From DASSWB01 sp035705495 (lineage in GTDB: Bacteria > Bacteroidota > Bacteroidia > Flavobacteriales > Flavobacteriaceae), in NCBI GenBank assembly GCA_035705495.1, contig DASSWB010000105.1:1-54016 (forward strand): DNA of 54,016 nt, given 5' to 3'. The number at the start of each line of letters is the position of its first letter. Positions within the stretch are counted from its first letter, which is position 1. The notes under the pieces are model-generated. The model worked only from the letters and a program-made list of their open reading frames with translations. It did no database searches and was not told the DNA's origin. A program made the position numbers and the translations under genes. This document shows, piece after piece, positions 43,115 through 51,613 of the stretch.

Positions 43115-45400
43115 ATGAAGCGTTTATTACTTCTTATATTTTTGATATCACAAGGTTTGTTCGCACAGGATTATTCAAATTCATGGAATGACCATTTTTC
43201 ATATTACAATATCCAAAGTATTGATTATACAGAATCCAAAATTTATGCTGCTGCTGAAAACTCGGTGTTTATTCATGACCTGAATCTCAATTCGAATGAA
43301 ACCATTTCTTCAGTGAACGGACTTTCGGGAGAAAGAATTTCAACGATTTATTTTAGTGAGGAACATCAAAAATTGTTGATTGGCTATGAAAACGGATTAA
43401 TAGAAATAAAATCTTCTGCGGAAGAAAGTATTTTTCGTGTCACGGATATTGTAGAAAAGCAAACCATCGCTCCAACTGATAAGGTAATAAATCAATTTTT
43501 GGAAAGCAACGGAAAGATTTTTATCGCAACAGGATATGGCGTTTCAGAATATGATCTGGAAAACCTTGAATTTGGTGATTCATTTTATATAGGATCAAAT
43601 GGAATACAATTAGCGGTTTCACAAATTGCGGTTTTGAACGGAAATATTTATGCAGCTACAATGGGAGGAGGAATAAAATACGCTGAGGTGGATAATCCGA
43701 ATTTGGTTGATTTTAATCAATGGCAAACAATTTCTTCAGATTCTTGGAAGGGAATAACAACTGTAAACGAAACACTTTACGCTATTAAAGGAAACAATGC
43801 TTTGTACAGAATTGAAAACTCGAATCTCGTAACCGTGGCAACCGGATTGGGCTTGGTAAAAGACCTTGGTAATTATGAAAACAATATCATTGTTACTTCA
43901 GCGGATAAGGTCAGCATTTTTGATCAAAACGGAAATCAAATAAATAGTTTTACCTCTTTACCAGATGGAGAAAACCTGACCCTGAACACCGCCTTCTATA
44001 ATGGAGAACATTTTTTCCTTGGTCATAGTATGTTAGGCTTGTTAATGACAAATCCCTCCAGCGGAAGCTATCAAGTACTAAGTCCGCAGGGACCCTTGTT
44101 CAACATGATAAGCAATATCGAAGCTACTGAAAATCAATTATGGGTAGTTTTTGATGAATATGATACTGATTACAATCCGTATCCAATCTCATCAAAAGGC
44201 GCCAGTCATTTTGTTGGAAATGATTGGCATAATTTTTCTTCGGAATTCCTTTTTGGAGTACCGGAATTTGTCAATATCACCATTAATCCGAACTCTCCGA
44301 ATGAAGTTTATCTAAGCTCTTATTTTAAGGGATTGCTGAAAGTGGTGGATGAAGAACCGCAAATTTTATATAACGAAGCCAACGGACTGGACGATGTGGT
44401 AATACCATCAAACCCTTCCTACGTAGGAGATGTAAGAATAAATGGAGGTGCTTTTGATGCGCAAGGAAATTTATGGTTTGTAAATTCAATGGTTGATGAA
44501 GGTTTAAAAGTCCTCACGCCACAAGGGAATATCCAAGGAGTTGATATTACTTCCGTAGTTCCAAATCCTGCTTCCGATAACGGTTTTGAAGATCTTGTCA
44601 TAGATCAAAACAACAATATATATTTTGGAACCGAAAAAAATGGGGTGATTGCCTATCAATATTCAACAGGTAATCTCGAGATTATTGTGGGAAACGCTTC
44701 TGGTGCAAATCTGCCTTCAAATGAAATTAGAGGAATGGCGGTAGATCAAAACAATGTATTGTGGATAGGAACCAACAGAGGTTTACGCGTACTTTATAAT
44801 CCTTCTTCTGTTTTCACACAAAATGTAGCAACAAGCCCAATAATTATTGTAGAAGATGACGGAGTTGCACAAGAACTTCTGTTCGAGCAATTTATTAGCG
44901 ATATTGAAGTTGATGGGGCAAATAACAAATGGATCGCAACTGCAACATCTGGCGTTTTTTACGTTTCTTCCAATGGACAGGATATTATAGGACATTATAC
45001 TACTGATAATTCTCCCTTGCCTTCCGATAATGTAACAGATGTGGGTATCGATCATAGTTCGGGTCGAGTTTATTTCGGAACCATAAACGGTTTGGTTTCT
45101 TTCAAAGGAACTGCAACACAGGCAAGGAATAATCTAAACAATGTTTTTGCTTATCCAAATCCTGTGCGTCCCGGTTTTCAAGGAAACGTGGTGATTGATG
45201 GATTGATGCAAGATGCAAATGTGAAAATCACGGATATTTCCGGAAACTTGGTTTATGAAGAAGTAGCGCAAGGCGGAAGTATTTTATGGGACACCACGGC
45301 ATTTGGAAAATACAAGGTTGCTTCGGGGGTTTATTTGGTTATTATTACTTCTGAGGATCAAGCCGAAACCAAGGTCACAAAAATCATGGTTGTTAGATAA
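43115..45400 (+). CDS. porZ: Type IX secretion system protein PorZ
   Basis: Surface protein of 761 residues. PorZ belongs to the PorU-PorV-PorQ-PorZ attachment complex that fixes T9SS cargo to the cell surface, and is proposed to bind anionic lipopolysaccharide. From the ATG at 43115 a signal peptide (ending LFAQ, 18 residues) leads to two seven-bladed-like propellers with repeated blades such as NNIYFGTEKNGVIAY and NNVLWIGTNRGLRVLYNPSS. A C-terminal sorting-like domain begins NVFAYPNPVRPGFQGNVV and ends VTKIMVVR. Length, domain order and the neighbouring recO match PorZ loci in Flavobacteriaceae. It overlaps recO by one base. Confidence 0.88.
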   Translation: MKRLLLLIFLISQGLFAQDYSNSWNDHFSYYNIQSIDYTESKIYAAAENSVFIHDLNLNSNETISSVNGLSGERISTIYFSEEHQKLLIGYENGLIEIKSSAEESIFRVTDIVEKQTIAPTDKVINQFLESNGKIFIATGYGVSEYDLENLEFGDSFYIGSNGIQLAVSQIAVLNGNIYAATMGGGIKYAEVDNPNLVDFNQWQTISSDSWKGITTVNETLYAIKGNNALYRIENSNLVTVATGLGLVKDLGNYENNIIVTSADKVSIFDQNGNQINSFTSLPDGENLTLNTAFYNGEHFFLGHSMLGLLMTNPSSGSYQVLSPQGPLFNMISNIEATENQLWVVFDEYDTDYNPYPISSKGASHFVGNDWHNFSSEFLFGVPEFVNITINPNSPNEVYLSSYFKGLLKVVDEEPQILYNEANGLDDVVIPSNPSYVGDVRINGGAFDAQGNLWFVNSMVDEGLKVLTPQGNIQGVDITSVVPNPASDNGFEDLVIDQNNNIYFGTEKNGVIAYQYSTGNLEIIVGNASGANLPSNEIRGMAVDQNNVLWIGTNRGLRVLYNPSSVFTQNVATSPIIIVEDDGVAQELLFEQFISDIEVDGANNKWIATATSGVFYVSSNGQDIIGHYTTDNSPLPSDNVTDVGIDHSSGRVYFGTINGLVSFKGTATQARNNLNNVFAYPNPVRPGFQGNVVIDGLMQDANVKITDISGNLVYEEVAQGGSILWDTTAFGKYKVASGVYLVIITSEDQAETKVTKIMVVR

Positions 45401-46119
45401 TGCTGGTTACTACTAAAGCAATTGTTATCAGTGCCATAAAATTTTCCGAAGCAGATTTGATCGTGAAATGCTTTACGGAAAGCGACGGACTCAAAACCTA
45501 TCTTTGTCGCAATATTTTAAAATCAAAAAAATCAAAACTAAAAGCCTCTCTTTTTCAACCATTGAATCAATTGGAACTGGTGGCCAATCATAAAAATAAA
45601 GGCGCAATGGAATATATTAGGGAAGCCAAAGTCGCTTCTGCTTACCAAACATTCCATTCCAACATTTATAAATCATCAATTGTGATTTTTCTTTCGGAAA
45701 TCCTAAGAAATACCATTAAAGAGGAAGAGCAGAATATTGAACTTTTCAAATTTTTGGAAAATCGTTTCAATTGGTTGGAGGCGCATGATTCGGTTTCAAA
45801 CTTTCATATATATTTCTTGGTTGATTATACCAGATTTTTAGGTTTTTACCCAAACCGTCCCAAGAATGAGCTTTCTTTTTTTAATCTACAAGAAGGAATT
45901 TTTCAAGAAGAAAAATCAGGACAATATTGTGTTTCAGGCGAAAATGTTGATATTTTGAAGCAAATATTGGGCACAAAATTTGATGATCAGCAGCTTTTAA
46001 AATTAACCCATTCAAAAAGGAATGACTTCCTGAATCTTGTATTGCTATACTATGATTTGCACTTACAAAATTTAAAAAAACCAAAGTCGCTTTCCGTTTT
46101 GAACGAACTTTTCAGCTAA
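45400..46119 (+). CDS. recO: DNA repair protein RecO
   Basis: Recombination mediator that loads RecA with RecF and RecR. It has 239 residues. The N-terminal OB fold reads LVTTKAIVISAIKFSEADLIVKCFTES, given here as two parts: LVTTKAIVISAIKFSE and ADLIVKCFTE. A helical domain follows (SSIVIFLSEILRNTIKEEEQN). The zinc-binding cysteines found in some RecO proteins are not evident. Its start overlaps the porZ stop, and the TonB receptor gene starts at the base after its stop. Confidence 0.92.
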   Translation: MLVTTKAIVISAIKFSEADLIVKCFTESDGLKTYLCRNILKSKKSKLKASLFQPLNQLELVANHKNKGAMEYIREAKVASAYQTFHSNIYKSSIVIFLSEILRNTIKEEEQNIELFKFLENRFNWLEAHDSVSNFHIYFLVDYTRFLGFYPNRPKNELSFFNLQEGIFQEEKSGQYCVSGENVDILKQILGTKFDDQQLLKLTHSKRNDFLNLVLLYYDLHLQNLKKPKSLSVLNELFS

Positions 46120-48522
46120 ATGCGCTATTTTGTTTTATTGTTTCTTCTGATGTCATCTGCCATCGTACGTTCACAAGAAATATCCGTTATAGATTCTTTA
46201 TCTTTAGAACCAATAATCCATGTAACAATCTATAATGAGGAGAGAACCAAGAGTGTTTTCACCGATTTGGAAGGTAAAGCTGATATCTCCACTTTTTCCG
46301 AAAATGAAAAAATCTATTTTTCCCATTTGGCGTTTTCAACATCTGTGTTCTTCAAACAGGAAATTGAAAAAATGAATTTTGTGGTGCTGCTCGCTCCAAA
46401 TCCGAATAGTCTGGATCAAGTGGTACTTTCCGTGGCGAAATTCGGTCAAAAAAGAGATAATGTTTCCCATACTGTTGTTAGTATTTCAAGCAAAGACGTC
46501 GTTTTTTCCAATCCTCAGACTTCAGCAGACCTGCTTGAAAACAATGGACCTGTTTATGTGCAGAAAAGTCAGTTGGGTGGGGGAAGTCCAATGATTAGGG
46601 GCTTTGCAACCAACCGACTTCTCATAACTGTTGATGGTGTGCGAATGAACAATGCAATTTTTAGGAGTGGCAATATCCAAAACATCATATCTATTGATCC
46701 TTTGGCATTGGAAAAAACCGAAATTATTTTAGGTAGCGGCCCTGTTATTTACGGAAGTGATGCTGTGGGTGGCGTGATGAATTTTTATACTATTGATCCC
46801 AAGTTTTCCCATTCTGAAAAAACCGAATTATCTGGAAATGCCTTGGCGCGGTATGCAACCGCCAATTCCGAAAAAACAGCACATTTTGATTTTACAATTG
46901 GAAGAAAAAAATGGGCGTTCGTCACTAGTGCAACTTATTCTGATTTTGATGATTTGAGAATGGGAAGTCATGGGCCAGATGAATATCTTAGAACATATTA
47001 TGTAACCCAGCAAGATGGATTGGATGTTGTTGTGGAAAATCCTGATCCGCTGGTCCAGAAACCGACGGGATACGAACAGATCAACCTTTTACAAAAAGTG
47101 AAATTTGCCCCTAACAACGAATGGGAATTCAATTTCACCAATTATTTTTCGAGTACATCCGATTACCCGCGTTATGACCGTTTATTTAGAAACGATAACA
47201 ATATATTCGGCTCGGCGGAATGGTATTACGGGCCTCAAGTGTGGTTTTTGTCCAATTTTGGCCTGAATAAAAGAGGTAATGGCGAAATTTATGATCATGC
47301 CAAGTTTAATGTGTCCTACCAGTTTTTCAAGGAAAGCAGACACAATAGGGATTTTGGAGATATAATTCGGTACAGTAACACCGAAATGGTTGATGCTTAT
47401 TCTATGAATTTTGATTTTGAAAAAGATTTTTCCGCTTCTAAATTGTTCTACGGATTCGATTACGTTTTCAATAAGGTGCATTCTACTGGAAAGGAAAAGA
47501 ACCTCAACACGAATGCCGAAAACACGGCTGCTTCACGATATCCAAATAACTCCACTTGGCAATCTATGGCAGTGTATGCCAATTATCTATGGGAAATTTC
47601 TTCGGATTTGACGTTTAATATGGGAGCGAGATATAATCACGTATTACTTGATGCCGATTTCAACGAGTTGTATTATGATTTTCCCTTTCAAGAAGCCAAT
47701 TTAAGTACTGGGGCAACAACCGGAAATATTGGTTTGAACTGGAAGCAAAGCGATTTCTTAAAATTAAAACTGAACGTATCAACTGCTTTTAGGGCACCAA
47801 ATATAGATGATATAGGAAAAATCTTTGATTCCGAACCTGGGACCGTCGTTGTTCCAAATCCAAACCTGAAACCCGAATATTCTTATTCGGGCGAACTCGG
47901 GGTGGAATTGAACATGAAAAAAGTCTTCAGAATAGACTTGACCGGATATTATACTTCATTGCAAGATGCTTTGGTGCGCAGACCATTTTCTTTAAACGGC
48001 GAAACAACAATTGAATATCAGGGAGAGCCAAGTGAAGTTCAAGCAATCCAAAACGCCGCTTCAGCACATGTGTACGGGATTGAATTTGGAAGCGAATTTT
48101 TTATTTCGGAAAAATTAAGCCTACAGTCACAATTGGTGATGACCGAAGGTGAAGAGGAATTGGACAATGGTTCCAGAGCCCCCATGCGGCATGTTGGTCC
48201 TTTTTTTGGAAATTCCCATTTAATTTGGCAGAACAAAAATTTGAAGTTTGATTTATACACCGAATTCAACGGTGAAATTGCTTTTAAGGATTTGGCTCCT
48301 TCCGAACAATCCAAAGATTATCTATATGCCGTGGACCAAAATGGCAATCCATATTTTCCCTCTTGGTACACTTTAAATATTTCCGCACAAGTAAAATTAA
48401 GTGATAATTGGATGTTTACCACCGCTCTTGAAAATTTTACCGATCAACGTTACCGAACTTATTCCTCTGGGATCGCTGCAGCGGGAATCAATGCGATCGC
48501 GGCAGTTAAATTTTCCTTCTAA
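46120..48522 (+). CDS. TonB-dependent receptor (possible heme/iron type)
   Basis: Outer-membrane transporter of 800 residues. It has a signal peptide (about 1-18, ending RSQE), a short carboxypeptidase-like domain to about residue 95, a plug (about 110-230) and a barrel ending in VKFSF. The plug segment GGGSPMIRGFATNRLLITVDG and the following VRMNNAIFRSGNIQN resemble hemoglobin/heme receptor-type plugs. The barrel carries FRAPNIDD and NPNLKPE boxes, seen in heme and other receptors; no His lies between those boxes. The substrate is therefore open. It starts directly at the recO stop and so shares the porZ-recO transcript. Confidence 0.9.
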   Translation: MRYFVLLFLLMSSAIVRSQEISVIDSLSLEPIIHVTIYNEERTKSVFTDLEGKADISTFSENEKIYFSHLAFSTSVFFKQEIEKMNFVVLLAPNPNSLDQVVLSVAKFGQKRDNVSHTVVSISSKDVVFSNPQTSADLLENNGPVYVQKSQLGGGSPMIRGFATNRLLITVDGVRMNNAIFRSGNIQNIISIDPLALEKTEIILGSGPVIYGSDAVGGVMNFYTIDPKFSHSEKTELSGNALARYATANSEKTAHFDFTIGRKKWAFVTSATYSDFDDLRMGSHGPDEYLRTYYVTQQDGLDVVVENPDPLVQKPTGYEQINLLQKVKFAPNNEWEFNFTNYFSSTSDYPRYDRLFRNDNNIFGSAEWYYGPQVWFLSNFGLNKRGNGEIYDHAKFNVSYQFFKESRHNRDFGDIIRYSNTEMVDAYSMNFDFEKDFSASKLFYGFDYVFNKVHSTGKEKNLNTNAENTAASRYPNNSTWQSMAVYANYLWEISSDLTFNMGARYNHVLLDADFNELYYDFPFQEANLSTGATTGNIGLNWKQSDFLKLKLNVSTAFRAPNIDDIGKIFDSEPGTVVVPNPNLKPEYSYSGELGVELNMKKVFRIDLTGYYTSLQDALVRRPFSLNGETTIEYQGEPSEVQAIQNAASAHVYGIEFGSEFFISEKLSLQSQLVMTEGEEELDNGSRAPMRHVGPFFGNSHLIWQNKNLKFDLYTEFNGEIAFKDLAPSEQSKDYLYAVDQNGNPYFPSWYTLNISAQVKLSDNWMFTTALENFTDQRYRTYSSGIAAAGINAIAAVKFSF

Positions 48523-48680
48523 AAAGATAAATTCCGAAGAAAATATTACGTTAAAATTTAGTTAAGGCACGACCTTTGCTTACCTATGGCCGACAGGATT
48601 TTTTTTGCTAATTAATTAACAACCAATATTTTAACACTGTTAAAGTTTTCAAAAAATTTCCTAAATAAAAGTTAAACATA

Positions 48681-48688
48681 TAATTTTG
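48681..48688 (+). promoter_or_regulatory. Promoter -7 element of the double-module lipoprotein gene
   Basis: TAATTTTG matches TAnnTTTG and is followed by GCGGC; GTTAAACATA precedes it. The leader to the ATG at 48760 is about 65 bases. The 237-base gap after the receptor gene holds no further gene I can support. Confidence 0.5.
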
Positions 48689-48759
48689 GCGGCAGAAAGT
48701 TTGAAAACGTTCAGATGATCTAAAACCCCAAATTAAAACCTAAATTTAATTTACTACTT

Positions 48760-49452
48760 ATGAAAAAAATGTTTTGTTTTTTGAGCCTTATGGCGATTTT
48801 TGCTTCTTGTTCTACCGATGAGCAAGAGGTGCAAATGGAGGAGATGAATGTAGAAGTTCAAGAAAGCATTTCTCTTCGTGTAACACTGGAGAATATTAAA
48901 AACATGAATCCTTCCACAACCGGAAAAAACGTAAATGCAACGGATGCTGCTGATGAACTTTGTTTTCAGTTTGAATATCCAATTACTTTAGAGTACAACA
49001 CGGGAACCCAAGTAACTGCAAATAATTACGAGGAATTGCTTTCAATCCTATTGGACGAAAGTGTGGCAGTACATTTAACTGGAATCGGTTTTCCTTTTGA
49101 AATCATCCAATATTCTACAAACACTACTTTGACAATTGATGACGAAGCTGAATTTGAAAATTTAGTGGAAGCCTGCGGATATGATTCAATAGGAGTTGTT
49201 GATGTAGTTGCTTTAACTGCAAATTGCTTCGATGTAAATTATCCAATCACTGTTTTGATAAATGAATTGCCGGAAACTTTCAACAGTCAGGCGGACGCGG
49301 AAAATTATTTCTACGGAAATATTCAAACAATCGAAAGCATCGGATTTCAATATCCTTTCTCTGTACATTTAGCGTCAACTGATACAGATTTACAGATTAA
49401 CAGCGATTATGAAGTGGTGAACTTGATTAATGATACTTGTGGTATCTACTAA
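48760..49452 (+). CDS. Lipoprotein of two Cys-bounded CF-YPI modules
   Basis: Unassigned lipoprotein of 230 residues. The lipobox is IFASC (Cys17). After an acidic linker come two modules with matching layout. Module 1 runs Cys68 to Cys139 and module 2 runs Cys156 to Cys227, each spanning 71 residues. Both begin CF-x-(F/V)-x-YPIT (CFQFEYPIT, CFDVNYPIT), have a central GF-(P/Y)-(F/P) segment (GIGFPFEI, SIGFQYPF) and close with an acidic L-x-I strand before the last cysteine. I recall similar CF-x3-YPI modules in Flavobacteriaceae exported proteins, with no known function. It ends at a strong terminator. Confidence 0.82.
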   Translation: MKKMFCFLSLMAIFASCSTDEQEVQMEEMNVEVQESISLRVTLENIKNMNPSTTGKNVNATDAADELCFQFEYPITLEYNTGTQVTANNYEELLSILLDESVAVHLTGIGFPFEIIQYSTNTTLTIDDEAEFENLVEACGYDSIGVVDVVALTANCFDVNYPITVLINELPETFNSQADAENYFYGNIQTIESIGFQYPFSVHLASTDTDLQINSDYEVVNLINDTCGIY

Positions 49453-49476
49453 TTAAATAATGCCAATAAATAAAAA

Positions 49477-49504
49477 AAACCCCTGATCCATTCAGGGGTT
49501 TTTT
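49477..49504 (+). terminator. Rho-independent terminator after the double-module lipoprotein
   Basis: AAACCCCTGA and TCAGGGGTTT pair perfectly around a 5-base loop and are followed by Ts. Confidence 0.92.
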
Positions 49505-49608
49505 AATTTCAAAAATTCGGTTTGCTGCAAGTGTATGGAATACCACAATATGGGCAAAATAATTTTTAATTTTTTCGCTCTATGTTTAGCGAAATTTAAA
49601 ATTTACCC

Positions 49609-49616
49609 TATATTTG
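49609..49616 (+). promoter_or_regulatory. Promoter -7 element of the tRNA-Asn genes
   Basis: TATATTTG matches TAnnTTTG, 24 bases before the first tRNA-Asn. Confidence 0.6.
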
Positions 49617-49640
49617 CATCCTCAAAAATGGAGACTATTT

Positions 49641-49714
49641 TCCTCCTTAGCTCAGTTGGTTAGAGCATCTGACTGTTAATCAGAGGGTCCTTGGTTCGAG
49701 CCCAAGAGGAGGAG
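49641..49714 (+). tRNA. tRNA-Asn (anticodon GTT), copy 1
   Basis: A 74-base cloverleaf: acceptor TCCTCCT pairs with AGGAGGA, D-arm GCTC/GAGC, anticodon stem TCTGA/TCAGA around CTGTTAA (anticodon GTT), and T-arm CTTGG/CCAAG with loop TTCGAGC. G is the discriminator base. It is identical to copy 2 at 49902-49975. Confidence 0.97.
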
Positions 49715-49740
49715 CAATATGTTTGAAGTTCATTTGAATT
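49699..49740 (+). repeat. 42-base direct repeat, copy 1 (3' end of tRNA-Asn plus flank)
   Basis: The 3' 16 bases of tRNA-Asn copy 1 (AGCCCAAGAGGAGGAG) and the 26 bases after it recur exactly at 49824-49865, where no complete tRNA is present. Confidence 0.9.
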
Positions 49741-49823
49741 CTTGTTGAAAGGAAAATTTTTGTTTCAACCTCGGCGAGAAGCCTGTCCTGAGCGAAGCCT
49801 TTTTTCAAGGCGCAGTCGAAGGA
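49741..49823. repeat. Intergenic repeat-like element inside the tRNA-Asn pair
   Basis: 83 bases lie between the two 42-base repeats. They contain GCCTGTCCTGAGCGAAGCC, then a small hairpin (GCCTT-TTTTC-AAGGC), then GCAGTCGAAGG. Sequences of the type CCTGAGCG-AGTCGAAGG are, from memory, dispersed intergenic repeats in Bacteroidota genomes. I could not confirm copy number from one window. Confidence 0.45.
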
Positions 49824-49865
49824 AGCCCAAGAGGAGGAGCAATATGTTTGAAGTTCATTTGAATT
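49824..49865 (+). repeat. 42-base direct repeat, copy 2 (tRNA-Asn 3' remnant)
   Basis: Exact copy of 49699-49740. The 5' 58 bases of the tRNA are missing here, so this is a tRNA remnant and not a gene. Confidence 0.9.
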
Positions 49866-49901
49866 TTTTACGTTATAGTACATTTTTAGATTTATTGGAA
49901 T

Positions 49902-49975
49902 TCCTCCTTAGCTCAGTTGGTTAGAGCATCTGACTGTTAATCAGAGGGTCCTTGGTTCGAGCCCAAGAGGAGGAG
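49902..49975 (+). tRNA. tRNA-Asn (anticodon GTT), copy 2
   Basis: Identical in all 74 bases to copy 1: TCCTCCT/AGGAGGA acceptor, CTGTTAA anticodon loop, TTCGAGC T-loop. It lacks a clear promoter of its own and is probably processed from the same transcript as copy 1, which ends at the hairpin at 49984-50008. Confidence 0.97.
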
Positions 49976-49983
49976 CAAAAGTC

Positions 49984-50008
49984 ACCAACCAATACGGTTG
50001 GTTTTTTG
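49984..50008 (+). terminator. Rho-independent terminator after the tRNA-Asn genes
   Basis: ACCAACC and GGTTGGT pair around AATAC and are followed by a T-run. Confidence 0.85.
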
Positions 50009-50092
50009 TTTTTAAGCGTTTCCAGTTAAGCTTTATCTTCCAAAAGGATTTTCTGAAGAAGTCGTAGGAAAAAACCTTAGCTAATATTTTCT

Positions 50093-50100
50093 TATTTTTG
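50093..50100 (+). promoter_or_regulatory. Promoter -7 element of gpsA
   Basis: TATTTTTG matches TAnnTTTG, 22 bases before the gpsA ATG. Confidence 0.55.
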
Positions 50101-50122
50101 CATTTCTAAAAACCTAAAATTT

Positions 50123-51124
50123 ATGAATTCATCTCCAAGATTTGCCGTGATAGGCGGAGGTAGTTGGGCCACGGCATTAGTTAAAATGTTGTGCGAAAAT
50201 GTTGACAAGGTAAATTGGTACATGCGAAGCGCTTACGCTATTGAACATATACAGAAACAAGAGCACAATCCAAATTATTTGAGTTCAGTAGAATTTGATG
50301 TTAAAAAATTGTCCCTCAGTAATGATATAAACGAAACTGTAAAAGGTTCAGATGTGTTGATTTTTGCCGTTCCCTCGGCTTTTTTACACAAGGAACTGGA
50401 GAAATTGAATGTTTCCTTAAAAGATAAAATCATATTTTCTGCAATAAAAGGAATAGTGCCCGAAACAAGCTTGATTGTGGGCGAACATTTCAATAAGCAA
50501 TATCATGTCCCAGCTGAAAACATAGGTGTAATAACAGGGCCTTGCCATGCCGAGGAGGTGGCTCTTGAACGACTTTCATACCTGACCATCGCTTGTACCG
50601 ATGAAGAGAAAGCAAAACTGGTCGTAAAGTACTTGAGCAGTGATTATATTTCCTGTAAAACGAGTGACGACGTGGTAGGAACAGAATATGCCGCCATGCT
50701 CAAGAATATCTACGCGATTGCTGCCGGTATTGCCCACGGATTGGGTTATGGTGACAATTTTCAGAGTGTATTGATGAGCAATGCCATCCGCGAGATGAAA
50801 CGCTACATCAAAAAAATTCATAAAATGAAAAGGAATATCAATGATTCTGCCTACTTGGGCGATTTATTGGTGACAGGATATTCTCTTTTTAGCCGAAATA
50901 GAATGTTTGGGAACATGATTGGTAAGGGATATACAGTCATGAGTGCTCAAATGGAAATGAACATGGTTGCAGAGGGTTATTACGCAACACAAAGCGCCTA
51001 CGAGTTGAATCGCAAATTGGAATCGAAAGCAAAGGCACCTATTATTGATGCGGTTTACAGCGTTTTATATGAAAATAAAAATGCGAAAAAAGTTTTCAAA
51101 AAATTAGCGGAAAAACTGGACTGA
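50123..51124 (+). CDS. gpsA: Glycerol-3-phosphate dehydrogenase [NAD(P)+]
   Basis: Makes sn-glycerol 3-phosphate from dihydroxyacetone phosphate for phospholipid synthesis. It has 333 residues, the family length. The nucleotide-binding start is FAVIGGGSWATALVKML. VIFSAIKGIVPET and GVITGPCHAEEVALERLSY are typical, and the catalytic lysine is in AAMLKNIYAIAAGIAHGLGYG. The C-terminal helical domain has YLGDLLVTGYSLFSRNRMFG. It is followed 33 bases later by the DUF1801 gene. Confidence 0.96.
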   Translation: MNSSPRFAVIGGGSWATALVKMLCENVDKVNWYMRSAYAIEHIQKQEHNPNYLSSVEFDVKKLSLSNDINETVKGSDVLIFAVPSAFLHKELEKLNVSLKDKIIFSAIKGIVPETSLIVGEHFNKQYHVPAENIGVITGPCHAEEVALERLSYLTIACTDEEKAKLVVKYLSSDYISCKTSDDVVGTEYAAMLKNIYAIAAGIAHGLGYGDNFQSVLMSNAIREMKRYIKKIHKMKRNINDSAYLGDLLVTGYSLFSRNRMFGNMIGKGYTVMSAQMEMNMVAEGYYATQSAYELNRKLESKAKAPIIDAVYSVLYENKNAKKVFKKLAEKLD

Positions 51125-51157
51125 TCCTCATTTTTTCTGTTTCCAAATTTATTAAAT

Positions 51158-51613
51158 ATGCAATCCTCAACCACAACTCCATCCGATTATCTTGAATCGC
51201 TTCCAGAAGAGCGAAAAGAAGTGATGAAAAGACTTCATTCCGTAATTACCAAAAATTTGCCTGAAGGTTTTAAAACCGGAATGGGTTACGGAATGATTGG
51301 TTATGTGGTGCCATTTTCGCTTTATCCTTCTGGTTATCATTGTGACGCAGAACAACCGCTTCCATTTATGAGCTTGGCTTCTCAAAAAAATCATATCGGT
51401 TTGTATCACATGGGAATTTATTCCGATCCGACATTACTTGAATGGTTTGTTGCCGAATTTCCTAAACACGCGAAACGCAAATTGGACATGGGGAAAAGTT
51501 GCATCCGATTCAAGAAAATGGATGATATTCCCTACGATCTTATCGCCGAATTGTCAGGTAAAATGACTCCGCAGCAATGGATTGATATCTACGAAAAAAT
51601 AGTAAAACGCTAA
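51158..51613 (+). CDS. DUF1801 domain-containing protein
   Basis: Protein of 151 residues in the YdhG/DUF1801 family. The start TPSDYLESLPEERKEVMKRLHSVI, given in part as DYLESLPEERKEVMKRL, and the block GYGMIGYVVPFSLYPSGYHC are typical, followed by FMSLASQKNHIGLYHMG and KSCIRFKKMDDIPYDLI. The fold is a small alpha-beta domain; biochemical function is not established. Its stop is adjacent to the stop of the convergent unknown gene, with no spacer. Confidence 0.9.
   Translation: MQSSTTTPSDYLESLPEERKEVMKRLHSVITKNLPEGFKTGMGYGMIGYVVPFSLYPSGYHCDAEQPLPFMSLASQKNHIGLYHMGIYSDPTLLEWFVAEFPKHAKRKLDMGKSCIRFKKMDDIPYDLIAELSGKMTPQQWIDIYEKIVKR

Noticed and set aside
46120..48522. Firm call as a heme/hemoglobin receptor
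   Set aside because: FRAP and NPNL boxes occur in several receptor classes and the expected histidine between them is missing.
49680..49883. Leftward 67-codon frame ending in PPLGLEPRTL
   Set aside because: It is the antisense of tRNA-Asn and the direct repeats; this ending is a well-known false protein from tRNA regions.
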